A stretch of 64,000 bases of DNA from Megamerina dolium (lineage: Eukaryota; Arthropoda; Insecta; Diptera; Megamerinidae): contig OY978525.1 of NCBI GenBank assembly GCA_963854835.1, positions 111,055,417-111,119,416 on the forward strand. The letters are read 5' to 3'. Positions 54,722 through 63,880 of this stretch are shown in pieces (position 1 is the first letter of the stretch; every line of letters begins with the position of its first letter). The notes under the pieces are model-generated. The model saw only the letters and a program-made list of their open reading frames with translations. It had not been told where the DNA came from and did no database searches. Made by a program: the position numbers and the translations under genes.

Positions 54722-55462
54722 TTTTATCGATTAATTTTAAAGGATTTTTTTTTTTTGGCAAAAATATCTCTTTATTTGAATAACAAAATGTATGACGACA
54801 TTATTTTAAGTATTGGCCATAGTTAGCTATAACCTTTTCCCATCTTTCTGGTAGCATACGGATGCCGTCCCAAAAGAACTGCTCATTTTTTGAGCAAACG
54901 AATCAATTGTATTCCGTACTGGTCCCCTATTATTGTCTGATCCATTTTCAACAGCTTATATTACAACTCATCCTTTTAATCCCATCAAATGCTGATCATT
55001 ATCTTTACGCTATGAATATTCTGCTTTGCTGTTGAGTTCGGTTATTGGCCCTGCTTCACATACGATTTCATTGCGCTTCAGGTTGTCATAATGAATGCAT
55101 TTTTCGTCCGCGGTAACAATCCGATGCAAAAATTACATCTTTTTTGTATCGCTTGTATTGTCTTTCAACGTCTCTTGACCTCAGTTCATGTGGGACTCGA
55201 TTTCCGTGCTGTTATATGAATTCTGATGCCTTTAAACATTAGGAAATCGTTGACTGAGTCAGTTTCAAGGATTCAGCGAGTTCTTTTACGATCAACAAAA
55301 CAATCTTGGTCGAGTAATACTATCAATTCTTCATCTTCCAACTTTCTTGGCTGATTAACCCTCTCCTTGTCTCCCGTGTAGAAATCGCCACTTCTGAATC
55401 GTCTGCAGCAGTACTTACAAGTCGAAATCGATGGAGCATGCAGACTGTCAGCTTCCTGCAGC
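54722..55462 (-). pseudogene. Mariner (mauritiana-type) with internal deletion
   Basis: Minus-strand blocks, N to C: YCCRRFRSGDFYTGDKERV and NQPRKLEDEELIVLLDQDCF (55280-55430), LPRTKNAFIMTT (decayed first catalytic region), STAKQNIHSVKIMI-type linker, then a jump to decayed RLIR, EQFFWDGIRMLPERWEKVI and ANYGQYLK near 54830. The segment with the HDNARPH block is deleted. It ends in the same TATCGATTAATTTTAAAGGA (54728) as the neighbour at 53.87 kb. The 5' end is cut by the LINE at 55465. Confidence 0.7.
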
Positions 55463-55464
55463 AG

Positions 55465-56830
55465 AAGTAATAATAATAATATTTTATTGTCGTAGGTCGG
55501 TCGCAGTGTCCCGCTACATTTTTAAAATCCAATCTACTATACCCTATGGGTCTAGCAACCATATTTCTAGTATGCCATCATCCCAACATTCTTTTCTACC
55601 TAGATAATACCAGTCTAAGGAAGGGAATCAGGTGGAGCCTATGTTCTTCCTTACTTACTTACTTACTTATGTGGCCATAAAAACCGAATATCGATTTAGG
55701 CTGAAAATAACACGCTTCGCCAGCCATCTCTGTTCTTCGCTAGCTGGCGCCAGTTAGAAATTCCAAGCGCCGTCAGGTTCTTCAGTACTTGGTTTTTCCA
55801 CCTGAGGTTTGGTCTTCCTCTTCTGCGTCGTCCTCCAGCGAGTTCCGAATATAACACCTTCTTAGCTGGAGCGTGTCCTTCCATTCGCTCGACATGACCT
55901 AGCCAGCGCAGCCGCTGGATTTTGATGCGCTTTACTATGTCAATATCGGCATACAGCTCGTACAGCTCATGGTTGTACCTTATTCGGTACTCGCCACCAA
56001 CGCAAATAGGTCCAAAGATCTTGCGTAGGACTTGTCTCTCGAAAACCCCAAGCATTCGCTCATCCGAGGTGGAAATTGTCCAGGCTTCAGCGCCATATGT
56101 GAGGACAGGCTTGATGAGAGACTTGTAGAGTGTAGTTTTCGTTCTTCGAGAGAGGGCTCGACTTCTCAATTGCTTATTCAGCCCAAAGTAACACCTGTTA
56201 GCAAGAGTTTTCGGTGGTCTGGTTGCCTCAACCGGTTGGGACTAGCGCAATCCTTGTTGAACTCATCGCAAGTCAACTCACTGGTTGTCATGTAGTTTGA
56301 TCTGATCGCTATGTGATGATACCTTTATTGTTAATGAGGGGTAGTCATATAGCTTGCTCTGCTTACTATGTGAAGGCGCTTTCATTATTATTAATGGGGG
56401 CCCTCCATGTGGCGACCCCCGGGCAACGTCTTCCTGGCACCCGCTGGGAGGCGGCTGAAGTGAGTGGCGAAAATCTCCTCGGTTAGAGGTTGTGCGTTGG
56501 GTTTGGGACCCGCCACATAAAAACCCCCCCCCCAATGAAAAAAACAAATATGCCTATGTTCTTCCAGTATCATTATTTCCGCTTTGCGAATGAAATTGAG
56601 TATGTCCACAACAGGAGCCTTTTTTATTTTCTCGGGATCTAGTTGATCACAGTGGAAAATGTGCATTCTTTTGTTTTGCCAATGCAATACAGTCGGACAG
56701 TATGTGTTCTGTAGTTTCATCCTCTTCAAGGCGAAGCCGACATTTCGTATCGATAAGAATGTGGATTTTAGTGAGATGAAATTTCAGGCATTAATGTCCT
56801 TAATAATAATCCGTAATCCTTGAAAATTAA
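55465..56830 (-). mobile_element. LOA/I-group LINE 3' part, split by a nested RTE
   Basis: Two pieces flank the RTE at 55652-56551. Upstream on the minus strand (56570-56800): LKFHLTKIHILIDTKCRLR, LEEDETTEHILSDCIALAKQ, LDPEKIKKAPVVDILNFIRK, AEIMILEEHR, the Cys/His C-terminal region of an RNase H-bearing LINE. The downstream piece (55468-55637) is the 3' UTR with GTAGCGGGACACTGCGACC and an (ATT)n tail ending at 55468. The joined piece is a 5'-truncated insertion. It lies directly against the mariner at 54.7-55.46 kb. Confidence 0.7.
55652..56551 (-). mobile_element. RTE-like LINE copy 2: both termini, central deletion, 14-bp TSD
   Basis: Flanked by GCCTATGTTCTTCC at 55638-55651 and 56552-56565, a perfect 14-bp target duplication. 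The 5' end (minus strand from 56551) runs through TTTTTATGTGGCGGGTCCC, GCACAACCTCTAACCGAGGA, CTTCAGCCGCCTCCCAGCG, a GC-rich 5' region. At about 56205 it jumps to the protein C-terminus, open for 157 codons: LRSRALSRRTKTTLYKSLIK, LTYGAEAWTISTSDERMLGV, KIQRLRWLGHVERMEGHAPA, GRRRRGRPNLRWKNQVL, LGISNWRQLAKNRDGW. The 3' end is CCACATAAGTAAGTAAGTAA. Endonuclease and RT are deleted. Confidence 0.85.
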
Positions 56831-58059
56831 GCGATAGTCACAATATAAAATTGACATATTTTAATTCCATTGCTTAATTATATTTTCTTTTATTTGCATT
56901 AAAATTAAATGGGCATATTAATTTGCAAACAAAATATACTCGTACAAATTGTAAATGAAAATAAAATTGGTAAATAATAAATAAATTAGTAGATAGTAGA
57001 CTCGCAGAGGTACCAATAATTATATTCATAACCATAAGCATAATTATTTTTGTTTGTATCGGTTAAATATAAGACCATAAAATTAATTTATATGCAACAA
57101 CAGTTGGGTACTCTCTGACTATTTCTTCCTCTAACTCGTCTCTAACTCCCGCCAACCATGGAGAAAAGAAATAAAAAACAACAGCAGTCATCATGCATAT
57201 GAAGTTAAAGTTAAAGTTGAGAGCACAGGCGAAGAGTAGGAGCGCATACACCGTAGAGAAAGAAGGAATAATAAAAATGAACAAAATCAGAACAAGAAGA
57301 AAAACATATCGTACATACAAGAGACAGTTTTTTGTGCAATTTGACTTTATTTTATTGTTTTGGTTTTTTTTTTCGTTTTTTTATATTTTTTATTTTTTTA
57401 TTTTTGTTTTTGTGTTTTTTATATTTTATATTTTAACATTCACCCAAGTATGACGATGATGACAAACAAGGATAACAAACTAAAGTTGCCGGAATTCTTT
57501 TGGATAATTAAAAGCACTTAAGTTGGAATTTTTTTCGGTTTCAGTTTTTAATTTTTTTTTTTTTTTGTTTTATTTTTTTTATTTTTATTTTATTTCTATA
57601 TTTCTATGTACATATATATTTTTCGGTATTTATTTTTCACTTGCGGCATATACTGTACTTTGTGTACTGAATTATTATTTCAAAAAATAAAAAATAAAAA
57701 CAGAACAAAATAAAAATCCCAGCAAATTTGTAATGGTAAATATGAGTTTAAGTTGATGAGCCATAAGAAATACTGCTTGTTTGAAAATATACACAAACAA
57801 ATGCAACAAAAAAAAATTTTTTTTTTTTTTTTTTTTTTTGACAACTCTCGATTGGATCTAGGATTGAAAGTGTTAAGATTTTAATATTTTTTTTTTCGGT
57901 CACTCTTGTTCGAGATTATTTTCACATGCATACCATATGCATAATAGTGGCATGCCAAGAATTAGTCAAATACCAAAAATTTCATAATTATCTTGAAAGT
58001 GGTATCTTCGAAAGACAGTGTGGAGATAGGATTTGCAATTTTGTTCAACTGTCATAATT
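56831..58059. other. AT-rich DNA, homopolymer runs, no gene
   Basis: Poly-T-rich sequence at 57361-57440, 57550-57600 and 57815-57839. The 86-codon frame at 57193-57453 ends in poly-Phe and is not credible. A TACTCGTA octamer at 56937. Confidence 0.45.
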
Positions 58060-58632
58060 CTGCCGTAATATTCTTCACGTGGTCGCTCTAAAGTCAGTCA
58101 GTGCTTATTTAAAACAGATTTGTGACGATACTTCCCTGATTTACAAAAATTTTTCAGCTACAGTGCATTTTTTGGGCCCAAGGCGCCCTATTAAAAATCG
58201 ACGAGTCAAAGATTGGCGAACGCAAATACCACCGAGAACACCATGTCGATGGACAATGGGTTTTTGGTGGTATTGAGCGGGGTTCGCAAAATTTTGATTC
58301 CACTCATAAAGGAGTTGATCTTGCCAGGTATGACGGTTATGAGTGATTGCTGGAAACCCTATGGTACCTTAAAGGACGAAGGGTTTTCAGCATGTCACTG
58401 TTAACCACTCACTGTCGTTTATCGACACTGACACTGGAGCATGTACTAACTCTATTGAGTCGATGTGGTCGATGTGCCAAATGACATTATGAGTCGTCGA
58501 GTCGAAGACAGCTCTTTTACAGAGGGTATCTGACGAAATATATGTTTTTTAAGCATTGCCCCATAAGAAAGTTAGATCCCGTCGCAGAGTTTATGAAGGC
58601 TGCGGAGGCACTTTATAATCCCCTTACTTAGA
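58060..58632 (+). pseudogene. Merlin (IS1016/ISXO2-type) transposase remnant
   Basis: Plus-strand pieces read SLKSVSAYLKQIC (58085), then FLGPRRPIK next to IDESKIGERKYHR (58195-58235; the VEIDESKFG.RKYHRG block with the first catalytic D), HVDGQWVFGGIERGSQ (58245-58280), LIKELILPGMTVMSDCWKPY (58300-58365; second catalytic D in SDCWK), LKDEGF, then VNHS, DTGACTNSIES (58430-58465; catalytic E region) and FMKAAEALYNPL before a stop at 58631. Merlin is a DDE transposon superfamily related to bacterial IS1016. Multiple frameshifts make it inactive. TIRs were not confirmed. Confidence 0.8.
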
Positions 58633-59040
58633 AATTTAATGATGAAGAAGAAGAAAGAGAAGAAGCTTTAGCGCCCTCTAGCTACAAAACTAGTTGCCGG
58701 TCTCAATAAACAATTTCAAATTCGGGGTCCTTGGCAAAAAAAAAAAACCAATTAAGTAAGGCCGGAGGGCGCCTTGGGCCCATAAAATGCAAATATTCCA
58801 ATTTTTCCAATTCCTATGGCAGGCATCCCTGTTGATCATGATTGTTTTTTGGTCACTGTGTAATTATATCTCTATTCATTTTTGTGAATATCAACATAAA
58901 TTCTACATCTCAAAACTGTCCTGCCCGAAACATTTAGCAAGCTTGCAAGAAATTTGATACTAGCCTTGCTATGCCTGAAAGTAAGCCTCACAAGTAGTAG
59001 AATTGTATTTCCGCTGGGTTTGATTTGACACAAGTTTAGA
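58633..59040. other. Flank of Merlin remnant with an inverted 16-bp repeat
   Basis: GAAGAAGAAGAAAGAGAAGA lies at 58644-58663, poly-A at 58737-58748, and AGGGCGCCTTGGGCCCATA at 58766-58784, which is the reverse complement of coding sequence within the Merlin remnant at 58173-58189. Nothing else recognised. Confidence 0.5.
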
Positions 59041-59815
59041 TTTCTTCTTCTTCCTCTTCTTCTTATGTGGCCATAACAATCGATGATCGATTTAGGCCGA
59101 ACATATAATGCGGTGTCAGTCTTCTCTGTTCTTCGCTTGCTGGCGTCAATTGGATATTCAAAGCGCCGCCAGCTTACCCAACACTTGGTCCTTCCAACGG
59201 AGGTTTGGTACCTTCCTCTTCTTCTGTGTCCTCCAGCGGGTGCCGAATTAAATATCCTCTTGGAGCTGGAGCGTCTTCTTCAATTCGCTCGACATGACCC
59301 AGCCAGGGCAGCTGCTGAATTTTGATTCGCCTGGCTATGTCATTGTCAGCGTACAGTTCATACAGCTTATCGTTGTACCTTATTCGATGCCCGCCATCAA
59401 CGGCAATAGGTACGAAGATCCTGCGCAGAACTTTTCTCTCGAAAACTCTAAGCATCCAAACTCATCCGTGATGGAAATTGTTCAGTCTTCTGCGCCATAT
59501 TTTAGGACAGGCATAATGAGGGACTTGTAGAGTGTGATTTTCGATCTTCGAGAGAGGGTTTGACTACTCAATTGCGAACTCAGCCCAAAGTAACACGCAT
59601 GATCTCCAGGCTGATGTCAATACAGTTGTTGATGCTGGTTCCAAGATAGACAAAGTCCGTCATCATCTCAAAAGTATAATTATTAACAGTGACGTGTTGT
59701 CCAAGACGCCGGGACTCTTTGTTTGTAGACACTTCGTCTTGCCCTCGTTCACCGTAAGACCCATTCGACTTGACTCTCGTTCCAATTCAAAGAATGCTGC
59801 ACTGAAGTTTAGATT
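59041..59815 (-). mobile_element. RTE-like LINE copy 3, 5'-truncated, (GAA)n tail
   Basis: The minus strand from 59800 reads RMGLTVNEGKTKCLQTKSPG, then MLRVFERKVLRRIFVPIAVD, RIRYNDKLYELYADNDIARR and IKIQQLPWLGHVERIEEDAP, with frameshifts, and a degraded C-terminus. The 3' end is CGATTGTTATGGCCACATAA followed by (GAA)n (complement of 59041-59062) instead of the (AAGT)n seen on copies 1 and 2. More decayed than copy 2. Confidence 0.8.
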
Positions 59816-61380
59816 TACATCGCAAAATTACAAAAGCACTCGAAAAAAATGCGTATTTGGATTCGCAGAATTAGAATTGGTATGAGACTCTGTCAGATCG
59901 CATTTCATTCCGAACCAAAAAAAAAAAAAAAAAACAAAAAATGATGAAAGTTGAAACATTCATTAAAATACACCCAAAATCATTTTTAGAAGGATAAAAA
60001 AAATTATAACCGATCCCCATTAAACCCAGATAAACACACACCTTCCCTAGATAATTTTCTGGGCCACCCTATTGTGTGGTCACATATTTTCTATGTTTTG
60101 ATTATTTGTCTTTCAAATTTTTTTATTTTTTTATTTTTCATTTGTAATTTATTTTGTATTAAATTGTCTTTAATTTGCTTTTATTTTATATATTTGTTAT
60201 TTTATTTGTTGAATTTTGTTGTTGTTGTATTTTTTGTTTGTTTTTTTTTTTTTTATTTCAATCGCATAGTATTTACTCAAACATGCATGCTCGAAATATC
60301 TGCCATACACAAAGTCATTCAGTTTTGTGCACAAACACGTTCGGAATCTGTGTTTAAACAACTCCACACACACACACAGTCAAATACTAAATACTGCTGA
60401 AATGTACATAAATGCAGGTACATACTACATACAATGTATTATATATAGAAGTTGTTGTTTTTCTTAATTGATTTTACTCTTCTTAGTTTTGTATATCGAA
60501 ATGTTGGTTATTTTTGTTGTTGTTGTTGTTGTTGTAGATTTTGTCATCAAATTAATTAAAGCAAAAGTTGCAACTGAAATGAAGGTAAAAAAAAATTAAA
60601 CTTATTTTTTTTTTGTTTTTTAGGATTGATTTTGAGAAACAGAAAAATTAAATAAATAAACTGCAAACAAACTGATATTTATTATTGACGATTTATCTCA
60701 GGCAAACAAGTAGGCATTTATGTAAGTGCTTCCAAATATTTGTTATGTAACATTAAAGCAATCATTTAAATACACATCATATTATCATATGATTGAGCAT
60801 TTGTTACGTCACATACACATATGCATGCGTAATATATAATGCCACAACCTTGATGAACTTCAACAACAGCAATTGAAACCACAACAGCAGGTACCATCCT
60901 CATAATGATTTTGAGTGTCTCTCTTTAATTACTTTCATTACGTTTCATGTAAGCAATACTTACTCACGTTTATCGACAAATATCTGACTACAATGAGTAC
61001 ATATCGTGTCATACTCGTACTATTGTAGTTCAAATGTTGTCAAATATCAGAGCAGACATCATTTTTCATTTCGATAATAACTAGACGAATACCAAAGGCA
61101 ACAACAATATTAACGAGAGACGGATGAAAATCGAAAAAGAAGAAGAATAAGAAGAAGAAGAAGATAATACACACAAACACCCATTATATGGCGCAAAAGC
61201 ACATACCTAATAGGAAAGTGAAGTAGTCATCGCATTACTGACGATGAGGTTATCGATTCGATGTTATCGATTACAATTTTCTAAACATTACCCAGCAAAA
61301 ACAGCGCAACCGTAATACCATTACACTCATACAAATTTTATTTTTCAAAAGCAAGCATCGAGCCTTTGATTTTGTGGCTT
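59816..61380. other. AT-rich DNA with microsatellites, no gene
   Basis: Poly-A at 59919-59933, poly-T-rich 60118-60260, (TTG)n at 60515-60536 and (GAA)n at 61139-61164. One TACTCGTA at 61012. Frames are homopolymer artefacts. Confidence 0.45.
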
Positions 61381-62320
61381 AGGTTAGATTAGGTCAGATC
61401 GGCCGCCCACTCTGATGAGAGAGTGCATATAGCCCAGATTTGGGTCCGTTGTGATACCGCGACGCGGATTATTGCTTCATCTAGTTACTCGCTGAACCAA
61501 CCGGAAGGTTGAATGAATTTTAGGAGATTGACAATATCGATCTGGGATAGTTGGGCTAGGTCACTCAGCTGGTAGTGTCCTAGAAATGTTTTTTTTTGAT
61601 TTTTACATAAAGCAGGGCAGGTGTGATGTGAGATGTGAGATCGTTTCAAGTTCCTCTTCATCTCTGCTGCTTCTGCAGAAGTCATGAGTGAGGTTGCCCC
61701 AAAACTAATCTCACAGCGTGAGGACCTATGAGGCAGTGTCCAGTGACCACTCCCACATAAGTCGAGATGTCTACCCAATTAAGATCGGCAAGCTTGCGTG
61801 AACGTTTCTTGCTGAGAAGGGGCCACAGCAATTTCACCGTCCTATAGATGGATGCCTATGTGGTGCCGTAGCTCAGTGGTTAGTGTGTTCGCCTTCTGAT
61901 CTGTAGGTCGTGGTTCAATCCCCGGCTGATGCATAACAAATTTAATATCGATAAGATTTTTCTTTCGAACGGTACCCACCTGTCGGCACGCAATTGGCAA
62001 TTCTTCCGACAGTAACAACTTGCCATGAAAAAGCTTCTAAAAAGAACTCTGTGACAAAGCTCAGAAAAAGTGATGTCACAAGTGTTCTGCCGTTCGGAAC
62101 CGGCTAAAATAAGTAGGTCCCTTCTAATATTGTCCAAAATTTAAGACGCACAACAGTAATGGAAGAGAAGCTCGGCCAATGAGCCCTTTGGGGCTTTAAG
62201 TGCCACATATTTATTTTTTATAGATGGATGTATCCGTCCATCTTTTCTGGAAGACGTTGGTGGTGATAACCTCCAAATTATGCTTACACGTGAGTATGGG
62301 GATCCCTAACCGAGAATTCT
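61381..62320 (-). mobile_element. LOA-like LINE 3' part, split by a SINE
   Basis: Minus-strand frames: RWTDTSIYR then LLWPLLSKKRS (around the SINE site), LADLNWVDISTYVGVVTGHC (61740-61800), TSAEAAEMKRNLKRSHISHH and TCPALCK (decayed Cys/His block), FLGHYQLSDLAQLSQIDIVN and LLKFIQPSGWF. The stop is at about 61485. The 3' UTR (complement of 61381-61475) is GGTATCACAACGGACCC, CTGGGCTATATGCACTCTCT, GGGCGGCCGATCTGACC, TAATCTAACCTAA. This tail is the one mirrored in SINE copies 2 and 3. RT is missing. Confidence 0.75.
61855..62218 (+). mobile_element. tRNA-derived SINE, copy 5, perfect 12-bp TSD
   Basis: Best-preserved copy. Box A TAGCTCAGTGG at 61869-61879, box B GGTTCAATCCC at 61912-61922. The body carries AACGGTACCCACCTGTCGGC, GCAATTGGCAATTCTTCCGA, CTTGCCATGAAAAAGCTTCT, CTGTGACAAAGCTCAGAAAA and TGCCGTTCGGAACCGGCTAA. 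The short tail type is GAGCCCTTTGGGGCTTTAAG, TGCCACATATTTATTTTT. It lies between TATAGATGGATG at 61843-61854 and at 62219-62230, a perfect target duplication. It interrupts the LOA-like LINE, whose reading continues on both sides. The frame crossing it on the minus strand (61880-62137) is incidental. Confidence 0.9.
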
Positions 62321-63214
62321 CCTAGGATTTAGTAGTTTTATTGACTGCATTAGAATAAAGGTGTTTTTTTTTTTAAATTTGGCCCGTTTTAGGCTGTTAG
62401 TTGGACCACTTCCGAAACGAATGCTTTCGTGAGAGATTCCATTGGAATTATTTCGAAAATTCGTGTCCTGAAAGGAACTCATCGAGCGATTTTAGGATAG
62501 TCTTCTGATAACCTTCTACTCTGAAAACTAACACTAACCATGTGTAATCAGTCGCCGTCCCGCTGATTATTCACCTTTTCGTGAAGCTAATCTCCCGTTT
62601 AATGGTTTGATATAACGAATAAGTTCTGTAGATAGCCCTACAGAACTACATCACGTATAGACAACCTTATATGTAAGCTAAAAATTGAGCTACCACAAGC
62701 GGGTAATTAGTTCTAGAGCCTTCTGCTCTAAAAATAGGTCCCTTTAAGACCCAGTAAACGGCCTCCTACTAAGGCAAGCATCAGGAATAACCAATGGGCG
62801 TTGGTTATCTCTTCTAAACACATCCCTCACTTCACCGTCTGTATAGTGCAGGGTATTAGTAGACAAATTCATATATATAAACGTAGATAGGATAGGTCAC
62901 ATCAAAAGATATATTGTATTTGTAATTAAAGTGAGTAAGCTACACCAACCGATCCGAACACTCCCAATGTCGGTAAATTTACTTATTAATTTTTTTTTTT
63001 GAATAAGTAGTGCGAAATTCACTCTCCTCCCATAATAAGAGTTTGTCTGCATCCCTCTTGTTTCGACACTGGGAGACTGAGCGTTCACCCCTGAACTGGA
63101 AACAAAAGGTACGCGTTACAATGGCGTTCTGTCCTCAAATTTACAGTTCGTTCTCTTCCCTCAAGAGCATTTACAATAATTGAAAAAAAAAAAAAAAAAC
63201 GAAAGGCTACGAAA
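62321..63214. other. No gene supported
   Basis: Unclassified sequence with small palindromic patches (for example CTGTAGATAGCCCTACAGAA at 62626). Poly-T at 62364-62377 and poly-A at 63182-63199. It may contain more decayed LINE sequence, but I cannot assign it. Confidence 0.35.
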
Positions 63215-63224
63215 GCGCCGGGGA

Positions 63225-63320
63225 TCGGCATTTATTTCGAATGATGGTATATATCTGTGTCGGCAAAGAATTGGCAATTCTTAGGACAAATAGTAAGGAA
63301 AGAGTTCTGTGACCACAAAG
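63225..63320 (+). repeat. SINE fragment (copy 6)
   Basis: ATATCTGTGTCGGCAAAGAA then TTGGCAATTCTTAGGACAAA and GAGTTCTGTGACC correspond to the middle of the SINE body (ACCTGTCGGCAAGCAATTGG .. CTCTGTGAC). Head and tail are missing. Confidence 0.55.
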
Positions 63321-63327
63321 ATTAGAA

Positions 63328-63880
63328 TTTTTTTTCTTTTGTTAAATAAGTCAATAAAAATTGAATCTTTCTAAAATACTTAGAAACTATTTGTTGAGTC
63401 GCGAGGTATAGCAATTTCACAGCATATTCAGTGTGTCTTTTCTTTTTAATCGACGATACCCCGTGCTCAGCAACAATTGCCTAGCACTGGGATTCGGATG
63501 ATTGTGTAATTTTTGAATGTAGCTTCTGCAGGATATTGCAACTTCCTCAGAAATTGTGGGTACATTTAAATCTCGATGGATGTTAACGTTCCTCATATAC
63601 CAAGGAGCGTTTATAATAATTTGCAGACACTTGGATTGTATTCGCTGCAATTTTTCGATATTCTAGGGAGATGTGGTGCCCCAAAACTGAATACCATAAG
63701 TCCAAATTGGCTTCAGGATTGCTTTATATAATAGCACTTTGTATTCGAGATTCAACTTTGATCTTTTGTGTAACAGCCACCATAATTGATTCATTTTAAG
63801 CTTGATCTGAGTTTTCTTTGCCTCTATGTGTTTTTTCCAGGTCAGCTTTCTGTCATTAATTTAGAGTGGGGGACATGTAT
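63328..63880 (-). mobile_element. Jockey-clade LINE 3' end
   Basis: Minus-strand reading: LNDRKLTWKKHIEAKKTQIK (63800-63860), LKMNQLWWLLHKRSKLNLEY, KVLLYKAILKPIWTYG, then FGAPHLP-like frameshifted sequence, and the 77-codon frame (63417-63650) MQRIQSKCLQIIINAPWYMR, NVNIHRDLNVPTISEEV, SYIQKLHNHPNPSARQL, RRLKRKDTLNML. These are the C-terminal landmarks of Jockey RT proteins. The poly-A tail is the complement of TTTTTTTTCTTTTG at 63329-63342. The upstream RT is absent (5' truncation or window edge). Confidence 0.85.

Noticed and set aside
55922..56295. Plus-strand frames of 68-87 codons
   Set aside because: They are antisense shadows of the RTE C-terminus, which has clear domain motifs on the minus strand.
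60074..60400. 108-codon frame rich in Phe, Leu and Ile that looks like membrane protein
   Set aside because: Arises from poly-T-rich DNA; no start context, conservation cue or non-hydrophobic region.
61880..62137. 85-codon minus-strand frame
   Set aside because: Lies antisense within the SINE body; the same shadow frame appears in other SINE copies.
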